This document shows, one piece after another, positions 18,784 to 26,707 of a stretch of DNA of 64,000 nucleotides. Positions within the stretch are counted from its first letter, which is position 1. Each line of letters begins with the position of its first letter. The notes beneath the pieces were generated by a model. The model had not been told where the DNA came from. It did no database searches and saw only the letters and a list, made by a program, of their open reading frames with translations. The stretch is from JAALLB01 sp017643495 (GTDB lineage Bacteria > Pseudomonadota > Alphaproteobacteria > Rhizobiales > Rhizobiaceae), in NCBI GenBank assembly GCA_965216105.1, contig OZ244147.1, forward strand, positions 930,001 through 994,000. The letters run 5' to 3'. The position numbers and the translations under genes were made by a program.

Positions 18784-19245
18784 TTACGTTGTTTGCCACG
18801 CGGTTTGGCGCAGTGCCTCTGAAATAACGATCGCACCCGAAAGGGCGACGTTTAGCGATCTTGCTCCTTCCTGCATGGGAATTCGCAGTCTGGCATCACA
18901 GGCATCGTGGACCGTATCCGGTACGCCGGAGCTTTCCCTGCCAAGCATGAGCAGGTCGTCTGGCTGAAATTTGAAACCTGTATATGAATCACTCCCGCGG
19001 GTTGTGAGCAGGGCTAGCCGCCGGTTTTCGTTTTTGCGCCATTTCTCAAAAGATGCCCAGTCCAGATGCCGCTGCATGGTGGCCTGTTCGAGATAATCCA
19101 TTCCGGCCCTGCGGAAGGCTTTTTCATCCAGGCGAAATCCGGCCGGTTCAATCAGGTGCACGCGGATACCAAAGCATGCACCCAGTCTGAGAAGGGTGCC
19201 CGTATTTCCGGGAATGTCGGGTTGGTAAAGAACGAGATCAGGCAT
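18784..19245 (-). CDS. trmL: tRNA (cytidine/uridine-34-2'-O)-methyltransferase
   Basis: This is a minimal SPOUT methyltransferase (153 residues) that methylates the ribose of the wobble base in certain leucine tRNAs. The start LVLYQPDIPGNTGTLLRL and the knot region LGRESSGVPDTVHDACDARL followed by IPMQEGARSLNVALSGAIVI are diagnostic. It is convergent with the TspO-like gene, with a gap of two bases. Confidence 0.93.
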   Translation of the reverse strand: MPDLVLYQPDIPGNTGTLLRLGACFGIRVHLIEPAGFRLDEKAFRRAGMDYLEQATMQRHLDWASFEKWRKNENRRLALLTTRGSDSYTGFKFQPDDLLMLGRESSGVPDTVHDACDARLRIPMQEGARSLNVALSGAIVISEALRQTAWQTT

Positions 19246-19517
19246 GGGATTTATCCGTGTGGCAGGCGGGCAACAGTTTTTTCGAAGTTACACTTGTTTA
19301 CAGTCGGCAATTGATTTTCGAAACAATCGGGTTCACATTGATGCCTTGGAACACAGCTACAGGAGGCATAAATGTTGATCAGTTTTGTCAAATGCATGCC
19401 TTCCTATGCGGGAGCGGACTCATAAACAGGCAAAAACGCCTGCTGTCCGTGCATTGATTGCCGATCCGGCAAGCTTCCGATGCTCCCGTTCGATTATTCT
19501 TTTTGTGGTTCCAGATC

Positions 19518-21377
19518 ATGTTTTCCTTTTTTGAAAAATTAATAAACGCGTACCCTTCGACCGTTCCCCAACAGCCGCCCAATACGATTCCGGCATTCTT
19601 CTGGCACTATGCCCGGCAGGAAGGCGTGTGGAAAGTTCTCGCATTGATGACTGTTTCGGTGGCGGTGCTTGCCGTTGTTGAAGTCGCGCTGTTCGGTTTT
19701 CTGGGCAATATCGTGGACTGGTTGAGTCAATCCGACCGGGAAACATTTCTTCAGGAAGAGGGAAGCAAGCTTCTGCTGATGATGGTGGTTGCATTGCTCG
19801 TCATTCCCGGACTGGCCCTGCTCGATTCGCTTCTTCTGCATCAGAGTATTCTTGGCAATTTCGGCATGATCATGCGTTGGGACATGCACCGCTATCTCCT
19901 GCGCCAGAGCATGTCTTTCTTTTCCAACGAGTTTGCCGGGCGGGTTGCAACCAAAGTCATGCAGACATCGCTTGCGGTCAGGGATGCCACAGTCACCATG
20001 CTGAACGTGATGGTGTTTGTGAATGTCTATTTCTTCGGCTCACTGATACTTGTTGCATCTTTCCACTGGATGCTGGTTTTGCCATTTATTGCCTGGCTTG
20101 TTCTGTATGGAATCCTGTTGAGATTCATCCTGCCGAAAATGGCTGCGGTAGCCAAGCGGCAGGCAGATGCCCGCTCGCTCATGACCGGGCGTGTCGTCGA
20201 CAGTTATACCAACATCTCAACGGTCAAGCTGTTTGCCCATACTGATCGTGAGGAAGAGTATGCCCGCGACGCAATGGATGGTTTCCTGCAAACTGTCTAT
20301 CCGCAGATGCGTCTTTCGACCAGTTTTGAGTTTATCGTGCAATTGCTGAACGGCTTGTTGCTGAGTGCAGCAGGCGGCATTGGTATCTGGCTTTGGATGA
20401 ATGAAATGTCCGGAGTGGGAGCCGTTGCCGTTGCCATGGGACTGGTGCTGAGAATGAACGGCATGGCGCACTGGGTGATGTGGGAACTGGCCCGCCTGTT
20501 CGAGTCTCTTGGTGTTGTGCAGGATGGCATGAACATGCTTTCCAAGGCCCAGCTTGTGACAGACAAGCCCGGCGCCGGTGAACTTGATGCCGACGGCAAA
20601 CCCATTGTTTTCAAGAATATCCGGTTTGCCTACGGCGGCGACGGAAAGGTAATGGACAATCTTTCCCTGGAAATCGCTCCCGGCGAGAAAATCGGCCTTG
20701 TGGGCCGTTCGGGAGCAGGGAAGACCACCCTGACCAACATTCTCCTGCGGTTCTATGACATTGAAGGCGGTTCGGTGAAAATCGGTGGCGTGAGTATTGA
20801 CGATGTCAAGCAGGACAGCCTGCGCGAGAATATCGGCATGGTTACGCAGGATACTTCATTGCTTCACCGGACCATCCGGGAGAACATTTCGTATTCACGA
20901 CCGAACTCAAGCGATGCCGAGATTATCGAAGCAGCGAAAAAAGCGAATGCCTGGGAATTCATCCAGCAACTTGTGGATGTTCACGGAAATCGCGGGCTTG
21001 ATGCGCAGGTTGGTGAGCGCGGGGTGAAACTTTCCGGTGGACAGCGCCAGCGGATAGCGATTGCCCGGATATTCCTGAAGGACGCGCCAATTCTGGTTCT
21101 TGATGAAGCGACATCGGCACTTGATTCCGAGGTTGAAGCGGCTATTCAGGAAAGCCTTTTTGCCCTGATGGAAGGAAAGACCGTGATCGCGATTGCCCAT
21201 CGCCTTTCAACGATTGCACAGCTCGACAGGCTGGTTGTGATGGATGAGGGGACAATTGTTGAATCAGGTACCCATGATGAACTGGTTGCGAAACAGGGCA
21301 TCTATGCGGATCTCTGGTCTCGCCAGTCAGGCGGGTTCATATCGTGCCAGCCGGTAGATAGCTCGGCTGCGGAATAG
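19518..21377 (+). CDS. ABC exporter half-transporter A (fused membrane and ATPase domains)
   Basis: The product has about 619 residues from the ATG at 19518; an upstream in-frame ATG at 19458 is less likely. About six membrane segments occupy residues 30-320. The ATPase domain shows Walker A GRSGAGKTT, signature LSGGQRQRIAIAR, Walker B ILVLDEATSALD and the H-loop IAHRLS. It should pair with the next gene, which starts two bases after its stop, as a heterodimeric exporter. The substrate is unknown; drug or lipid-like molecules are usual for this type. Confidence 0.92.
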   Translation: MFSFFEKLINAYPSTVPQQPPNTIPAFFWHYARQEGVWKVLALMTVSVAVLAVVEVALFGFLGNIVDWLSQSDRETFLQEEGSKLLLMMVVALLVIPGLALLDSLLLHQSILGNFGMIMRWDMHRYLLRQSMSFFSNEFAGRVATKVMQTSLAVRDATVTMLNVMVFVNVYFFGSLILVASFHWMLVLPFIAWLVLYGILLRFILPKMAAVAKRQADARSLMTGRVVDSYTNISTVKLFAHTDREEEYARDAMDGFLQTVYPQMRLSTSFEFIVQLLNGLLLSAAGGIGIWLWMNEMSGVGAVAVAMGLVLRMNGMAHWVMWELARLFESLGVVQDGMNMLSKAQLVTDKPGAGELDADGKPIVFKNIRFAYGGDGKVMDNLSLEIAPGEKIGLVGRSGAGKTTLTNILLRFYDIEGGSVKIGGVSIDDVKQDSLRENIGMVTQDTSLLHRTIRENISYSRPNSSDAEIIEAAKKANAWEFIQQLVDVHGNRGLDAQVGERGVKLSGGQRQRIAIARIFLKDAPILVLDEATSALDSEVEAAIQESLFALMEGKTVIAIAHRLSTIAQLDRLVVMDEGTIVESGTHDELVAKQGIYADLWSRQSGGFISCQPVDSSAAE

Positions 21378-21379
21378 GC

Positions 21380-23269
21380 ATGGCTTTTTTTTCCGGACTG
21401 ATAAACGGGGTTTTCCGGTTTTTTGAAAACCGTATAGACCCGTTTGTCCAACGGGACGATTACGAGCCACCAGACACGTTCTTCGGATATGTCTGGTATT
21501 ATGTCGGACAGGTCAGGTGGGCATTCCTTGCCCTCCTGATTTTTGGTTTCCTGACCGCGATTGTGGAAGCGCTGATGTTTTCCTATGTCGGTCAGCTGGT
21601 TGACCTGCTTACGGCGTTCGACCAGGAAACCGGCAGACAGGCCGGATGGAGTGGTTTGCTGGAAGCGTATGGGCCAACGTTGCTTTCGATGTTGCTGGTT
21701 GTTGCCGTGCTCCGCCTACTCATCATCGCGCTTGACGCGCTTGTTGAAGAGCAAGTCATTGTTCCCGGATTCTTCGTGTTGATGCGCTGGCAAAGTCACC
21801 GGCACGTTCTGGGCCAGTCACTCTCTTTCTTCCAGAATGACCTTGCAGGAAGGATCAGCCAGAAGGTTTTCCAGTCCGGAATGGCAACCGGCGACATGAT
21901 GATCGGCCTGTTGCAGGTCATCTGGTTCATTGTGATTTACGCATTCACAACTGCAGGAATCCTTTTTGCACTGGATTGGCAGTTGGGTCTCGTGGTTGCA
22001 GGCTGGATCGCCCTGTTCACATGGCTTGCCTTCATCTTTGTTCCGCGCATACGCCATCACGCGAAAATAACCGCCGAAACCGCTTCGGGCGTATCGGGGC
22101 GCATGGTCGATGCCTATTCCAACATCCAGACGGTAAAACTGTATGGTTCGGAATCCGGTGACCGTGACGGCGTGCGAAAAGCCTTCGACAGTCACCGGTC
22201 TTCCATTTTCAGGTTTACGCGGATGCTCACCAGCCTGCGCGTACTCGCGAACCTGGTCAACGGGCTCGGCATCTCGCTTATTGCAATCATTGCCGTCGAC
22301 ATGTGGCTGAATGGTCTTACGACACTTGGAACCGTCGCATTTGTACTGGCCCTGAGTCTGCGTTTGAGATTGCTGCTGAACAGGTTGCTAGGCAATCTCA
22401 ACAGTTTCTTTCGCAATGTCGGAGTTACCCAGAACACGATGGAGCTTGTTGCGCAGTCTCACGGCATTACCGACCTTCCTGATGCCAAGCCCCTTGATTT
22501 CAAGGGGGGCGAGGTCGAATTCGACCGTGTCAGCTTTCATTATGACCGGGATGAAGGGACGCTGGATGACCTTTCGCTGCACGTGAACGCTGGCGAAAAA
22601 ATCGGCATTGTCGGTCCATCCGGCGCCGGAAAGACCACGCTTGTCTATCTGCTGATGCGTTTTTTCGATCCTGAAAGCGGTCGCATACTGGTTGATGGAC
22701 AGGATATTCGCCATGTTACCCAGGAAAGCCTGCGGTCCTGTTTTTCATTGGTTCAGCAGGATACACAATTGTTTCACGCATCGGTTTTTGAAAACATCGC
22801 ATTTGGTGATGCGGATGCCTCTCCGGAAAAGGTGGAGGCTGCGGCAAGAAAGGCGGAAGCACACGAGTTCATATCCGCAATCAGGGATGGCAAGGAACGG
22901 ACCGGGTATCAGGCCCGTATCGGTGAGCGCGGGGTCAAGCTTTCCGGTGGTCAGCGCCAGCGTATCTCGATTGCACGGGCCTTTTATCGTGATGCACCGG
23001 TGCTGGTGCTCGATGAGGCGACAAGCCAGCTTGATTCAGGGGTTGAGGAGGCGATCCAGAGCAACCTGCAACGCTTGATGAAAGGCAAAACCGTGTTCGT
23101 CATTGCCCATCGCCTTTCCACCGTTTCGAGCCTCGACCGGCTAATTGTGCTTGATAAGGGCAAGATCGTTGAAGAAGGAACCCATGAACAGCTGATAAAG
23201 AAGGCAGGCCAGTATGCAAGCCTGTGGCAGAAGCAGACGGGAAGCGTGCCACGGCAATTGTCCGATTGA
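21380..23269 (+). CDS. ABC exporter half-transporter B (fused membrane and ATPase domains)
   Basis: This 629-residue half-transporter has the same architecture as the preceding gene and is clearly its paralogue. The ATPase domain shows Walker A GPSGAGKTT, signature LSGGQRQRISIAR, Walker B VLVLDEATSQLD and H-loop IAHRLS. Both nucleotide sites look intact, since the signature and Walker B glutamate are present in each partner. The gap of two bases to the first gene indicates one transcript. Confidence 0.92.
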   Translation: MAFFSGLINGVFRFFENRIDPFVQRDDYEPPDTFFGYVWYYVGQVRWAFLALLIFGFLTAIVEALMFSYVGQLVDLLTAFDQETGRQAGWSGLLEAYGPTLLSMLLVVAVLRLLIIALDALVEEQVIVPGFFVLMRWQSHRHVLGQSLSFFQNDLAGRISQKVFQSGMATGDMMIGLLQVIWFIVIYAFTTAGILFALDWQLGLVVAGWIALFTWLAFIFVPRIRHHAKITAETASGVSGRMVDAYSNIQTVKLYGSESGDRDGVRKAFDSHRSSIFRFTRMLTSLRVLANLVNGLGISLIAIIAVDMWLNGLTTLGTVAFVLALSLRLRLLLNRLLGNLNSFFRNVGVTQNTMELVAQSHGITDLPDAKPLDFKGGEVEFDRVSFHYDRDEGTLDDLSLHVNAGEKIGIVGPSGAGKTTLVYLLMRFFDPESGRILVDGQDIRHVTQESLRSCFSLVQQDTQLFHASVFENIAFGDADASPEKVEAAARKAEAHEFISAIRDGKERTGYQARIGERGVKLSGGQRQRISIARAFYRDAPVLVLDEATSQLDSGVEEAIQSNLQRLMKGKTVFVIAHRLSTVSSLDRLIVLDKGKIVEEGTHEQLIKKAGQYASLWQKQTGSVPRQLSD

Positions 23270-23380
23270 CTGTTTCCGGTATGGTTTTAAATACAGAAAT
23301 GCCATCGACAAACAGGCTTTCGGAATCATGCCCGAATATGCAAACATGCCATCCAGTGACGACAGGGTCTTCAAACAGAC

Positions 23381-23923
23381 ATGAGCAGCAGAGAGCAGAT
23401 TGAAATTCACATTTCGCAGGTAGCGCTGGGAAACCGGCAAGCCTTTTCCGATCTATATGATGCCACTTCCGCGAAACTATTCGGCATTTGTCTGCGTATC
23501 TTGAATGATCGTAGTGAGGCAGAGGAGGCCTTGCAGGAAACCTATGTGAAAGTCTGGCGTTCTGCCGACAAGTTTGCATCGGGCAAGGCCAGTCCTATTT
23601 CCTGGCTCGCTGCCATCGCCAGAAATTCAGCGATCGATCGCTACCGCAAGAAAAAGCCGGATACGGCCGAGCTTGTGGAAGCGGAGGTTGTTGCGGACGA
23701 GGCGCCATCACCGGAGTCCAATGCCATCATGTCTGATGACATGGATAACCTGGACCGGTGCATGGGTGAACTGGATGAACGCCATGCCAGCGCCATTCGC
23801 AATGTATATCTGAGTGGGTGGTCATACAATGAAGCGGCGACCGAACTCGATATACCGCTGAATACGGTTAAGACATGGATCCGGCGCGGCCTGATCAGTT
23901 TGAGAGAGTGCTTGAACAGATGA
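23381..23923 (+). CDS. ECF-family RNA polymerase sigma factor
   Basis: The 180-residue product contains sigma region 2 (FSDLYDATSAKLFGICLRIL ... WLAAIARNSAIDRYRKK) and region 4 (SYNEAATELDIPLNTVKTWI, then RRGLISLREC) with a short linker, and lacks regions 1 and 3. It is the SigK-like type that pairs with RskA anti-sigma factors. Its stop overlaps the anti-sigma start by four bases (ATGA), so the two are co-translated. It probably directs transcription of its own operon and of the two fasciclin genes downstream, by analogy to mycobacterial SigK. Confidence 0.92.
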   Translation: MSSREQIEIHISQVALGNRQAFSDLYDATSAKLFGICLRILNDRSEAEEALQETYVKVWRSADKFASGKASPISWLAAIARNSAIDRYRKKKPDTAELVEAEVVADEAPSPESNAIMSDDMDNLDRCMGELDERHASAIRNVYLSGWSYNEAATELDIPLNTVKTWIRRGLISLRECLNR

Positions 23924-24918
23924 CACGAGCAAGTTTGCCAAAACACGATGAATGGCTGGCTGCGGAATACGCACTGGGCGTATTGACTGGCGAACAGAAA
24001 AAGCTGGCTGAAAAACGATATGACGGAGAAACGGATTTCCGTGTTGCGGTTGATGGCTGGCACAACCAGCTTGAGCCAATGCTTGAGGAGGTAGACGAAG
24101 TTACACCTCCTCCTGCGGTATGGAAAGCCATCGAGGCGGAGATCGGCATATCCGCGCAAGCAGCTTATGCCGCTTCTGGAAAAGAAGGGCTCTGGAAATG
24201 GGTTGCCGGTTTTGCAAGCGCCGTGGCTGTTGCCAGTGTGGCGATGCTGTTTTCTGTTACGGAAGGTGACATTTTCGGAACCAGTGTTTCAGAGTTGCGT
24301 AGCCAGATCGCCCAATCAGGTGACGAGATCGAGACGCTATCAGGCAAGCTTGAAGCGGCACAGGACCGGCTGACTGTTACCAGTGAGCAATTGGATGTTG
24401 CAAAAAGGGAAGTGGCCCAGGCCAGATCCGACAATGAAAGCTCGACCGGGCGGGTCGCCAGCCTTGAACAACAGCTTGCCCAGGCCGAGGAAAGACTTGC
24501 GGCAGCCCAGCGCGAGAATGAAGAGAGTCTCGAGCGGCTTGCGGAAATCGAGCGGGACATTGATGCGTCAGTACCGCTGGTTGCTTCACTGACCAGCGAA
24601 GGAGAAGTTCCTGCATTTGTTGCGCAGTATGACCCTCTCTCGCGTTCACTTCTTATTCGTACCAGTGCTGAAGACGAGGATGAAAAAGTTCCCGAGATCT
24701 GGTTCATACCCGGCAAGGGGGCACGTAAAGGGGAGGCATTGTCACTTGGTGTGATGGATGAATCCGCCCCGAACCGCCTTCAGGTCAGGGAAGAGTACGT
24801 ACCCTGGATGGATGAAGGTGGGACCCTTGCCATTACCATGGAGCCCGAGGGTGGTTCACCAACCGGTTCTGCGACGGGGCCGATTATTGCTGTTGGAAAA
24901 TTGCAGGCTTTACAGTAA
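23920..24918 (+). CDS. RskA-type membrane anti-sigma factor with coiled-coil insert
   Basis: The 332-residue protein begins with the cytoplasmic anti-sigma domain (residues 8-78, starting HDEWLAAEYALGVLTGEQ). One membrane segment spans about residues 91-112. Residues 123-215 form a long charged coiled coil (EIETLSGKLEAAQDRLT ... LEQQLAQAEERLAAAQRE). The C-terminal RskA domain is at about 216-332 (LGVMDESAPNRLQVR ... LAITMEPEGGSPTGSATGPI). It should hold the ECF sigma factor at the inner membrane until proteolysis releases it. The coiled coil is extra relative to the usual RskA layout. Confidence 0.88.
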   Translation: MTRASLPKHDEWLAAEYALGVLTGEQKKLAEKRYDGETDFRVAVDGWHNQLEPMLEEVDEVTPPPAVWKAIEAEIGISAQAAYAASGKEGLWKWVAGFASAVAVASVAMLFSVTEGDIFGTSVSELRSQIAQSGDEIETLSGKLEAAQDRLTVTSEQLDVAKREVAQARSDNESSTGRVASLEQQLAQAEERLAAAQRENEESLERLAEIERDIDASVPLVASLTSEGEVPAFVAQYDPLSRSLLIRTSAEDEDEKVPEIWFIPGKGARKGEALSLGVMDESAPNRLQVREEYVPWMDEGGTLAITMEPEGGSPTGSATGPIIAVGKLQALQ

Positions 24919-25374
24919 AAACATACAGTTTCAGAAGTTTCGGCGGGCTGAAGACCATTTTCAGCAAGATGCATTTCTGGATGCGATCAGGGAGGAGAAG
25001 GCGATGATGATTGCCTTTATGATCCATCCTAGCGCGGCAGGGCATGGCCCTGCCGCGTTTTTTGTGCAGGTATGCGGTGTAGGGTGCACCTTGTGTTTGC
25101 TGAAACAACTTCAATGTGAATATTGAAACCAAACTCGCGCCATTACCGTAATTGTCATTGACTGGTTTTGGAAATGCCCGTGTGCCTTCCAGGCATATGC
25201 AATCAAGCAGCCGTCTCCGGATATATTTCACCGGCACTTTCAGGTGCCGCACGAATTTGCATGTCTTTTGTGATAGGTAATTGAAATAATTAAATAATTT
25301 GAAACTTTATTTGACCGCCTGCGTGTCTTGGACATCTGCCTTTCGCAGAAACATACTCAGGAGGACAAACAATC
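24919..25374. other. 456-base gene-free interval with terminator and presumed promoter
   Basis: The interval holds the rho-independent terminator of the sigma/anti-sigma operon (25033-25063). An AT-rich stretch just upstream of the first fasciclin gene (25270-25315) should contain its promoter. I could not identify a confident ECF-type -35/-10 pair. No small frame with a good start and codon pattern was seen. Confidence 0.6.
25033..25063 (+). terminator. Rho-independent terminator after the anti-sigma gene
   Basis: An 11-bp perfect stem, CGCGGCAGGGC / GCCCTGCCGCG, closes on a three-base loop and is followed by TTTTTT. It lies 115 bases after the anti-sigma stop codon and separates that operon from the fasciclin genes. 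Confidence 0.92.
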
Positions 25375-25935
25375 ATGAAAAATACAATCAGCAGAATGTC
25401 GGCATTGGGAAGCTTTGTTGCGCTCTTCGTTGCCACAGGTTCCGCACTTGCGGAAAACCCGGAGGTCGGTGGTGCACCGATGTTTGAAAACAAGAACATT
25501 GTTGAAAATGCCGTGAATTCCAAGGATCACACGACGCTGGTTGCAGCCGTAAAGGCAGCAGGCCTGGTCGAAACGCTTTCAGGCGAGGGGCCGTTCACCG
25601 TTTTTGCCCCAACCAACAGTGCATTTGAAGTGTTGCCGCACGGTACAGTGGAAACTTTACTCAAGCCGGAAAACAAGGACCAGCTCACCAAAGTGCTCAC
25701 GGCGCACGTGGTACCCGGCAACCTTACTGCTGCGGAACTTGTGAGCAAGGCCAAGGCGAATGGTGGTCGCTACAACATGCAAACGGCCAGCGGTGATGCC
25801 CTGACTGCTGTGGTCAAGGGTGCCCAAGTCTACATTTTTGACGAGGCCGGTGGTGCAGCCAAGGTCACCATTGCTGATGTGAAGCAATCGAACGGCGTGA
25901 TTCATGTCGTGAACGATGTACTTCTGCCGAAATAA
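25375..25935 (+). CDS. Secreted fasciclin (FAS1) domain protein, copy 1
   Basis: The 186-residue product has a signal peptide ending near residue 23 (ATGSALA / ENPEV) and one FAS1 domain. The FAS1 H1 and H2 motifs are seen as FTVFAPTNSAFEVLP and GVIHVVNDVLL. FAS1 proteins act as adhesive modules at the cell surface or in the periplasm. A strong AGGAGG-like ribosome site lies just before the ATG. A near-duplicate follows 120 bases downstream. The neighbouring SigK/RskA pair is the likely regulator. Confidence 0.93.
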   Translation: MKNTISRMSALGSFVALFVATGSALAENPEVGGAPMFENKNIVENAVNSKDHTTLVAAVKAAGLVETLSGEGPFTVFAPTNSAFEVLPHGTVETLLKPENKDQLTKVLTAHVVPGNLTAAELVSKAKANGGRYNMQTASGDALTAVVKGAQVYIFDEAGGAAKVTIADVKQSNGVIHVVNDVLLPK

Positions 25936-25946
25936 GAAAAACCAAG

Positions 25947-25976
25947 GACCGGCACCGGGCAGGTGCCGGTCGTTTC
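25947..25976 (+). terminator. Terminator-like hairpin between the two fasciclin genes
   Basis: A 10-bp perfect stem, GACCGGCACC / GGTGCCGGTC, encloses a five-base loop 11 bases after the first FAS1 stop and is followed by GTTTCCC. The T-run is weak, so termination may be partial and allow some read-through into the second gene. Confidence 0.6.
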
Positions 25977-26057
25977 CCGATACCTGAACAATGTCCTGCA
26001 CACAGCGGTTTTGGGCTGTGTGAAAACAGGACAAGTCATCAAATGGAGAACAAAACA

Positions 26058-26615
26058 ATGACAAACCGAACTTCAAGAATTGTTGCTTGTGCCGCATCTG
26101 CCATGCTGTTGGCGTCTGCGAGCTACTCGTTGGCAAATCCACGGGTTGGTGGTGCAGCGATGTTCGAGAACAAGAACATCGTGGAAAATGCCGTTAACTC
26201 CCCCATTCACACCACGCTGGTGGCGGCTGTTAAGGCTGCGGGTCTTGTAAACACGCTTGCAAGCCCGGGGCCATTCACGGTCTTTGCGCCAACCAACCTG
26301 GCATTCCGGAAATTGCCTCGCGGCACGGTCGATACATTGCTGAAGCCCGAAAACAAGGGGCAACTTACAAAAGTGCTAACCGCACACGTGGTACCCGGAA
26401 CAATTACATCTGATGGTTTGAAGGAGCGCATTTCATCAAACGGCGGCAGTTACAGCATGAAGACTGCAAGCGGTGATACGCTCGTTGCATCCATGCGCTT
26501 CGGACAGATTTTCATCAAGGATGAAAATGGTGGAACGGCAAGGATCACAACGGATGATGTGATGCAATCCAACGGCGTCATTCATGTCGTCAATGATGTG
26601 CTGGTGCCGAAGTAA
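26058..26615 (+). CDS. Secreted fasciclin (FAS1) domain protein, copy 2
   Basis: This 185-residue paralogue of the preceding gene shares the mature N terminus (NPRVGGAAMFENKNIVENAV) and the FAS1 motifs FTVFAPTNLAFRKLP and GVIHVVNDVLVPK almost unchanged. The signal peptide ends at about residue 25 (SYSLA / NPRV). ATG 26058 has GGAG about nine bases upstream; ATG 26043 would overlap that site and is less likely. The two copies diverge most between the conserved blocks, so this is an old tandem duplication and not a recent one. Confidence 0.93.
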   Translation: MTNRTSRIVACAASAMLLASASYSLANPRVGGAAMFENKNIVENAVNSPIHTTLVAAVKAAGLVNTLASPGPFTVFAPTNLAFRKLPRGTVDTLLKPENKGQLTKVLTAHVVPGTITSDGLKERISSNGGSYSMKTASGDTLVASMRFGQIFIKDENGGTARITTDDVMQSNGVIHVVNDVLVPK

Positions 26616-26669
26616 TAAAAGGGGGCTGACCTTGACCGCGCAGGCGGTCTTGCTTCGCCCGTACATCAG

Positions 26670-26698
26670 GCCGGTCCCCGTTCCCATTGGGGGCCGGC
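26670..26698. terminator. Terminator-like hairpin between convergent genes
   Basis: GCCGGTCCCC and GGGGGCCGGC pair as a 10-bp stem (one G-U) around a nine-base loop in the short gap between the second fasciclin gene and the convergent ABC-F gene. A strong T-run is absent on both strands. A role in either direction is possible. Confidence 0.5.
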
Positions 26699-26707
26699 GT
26701 TGTGTAT

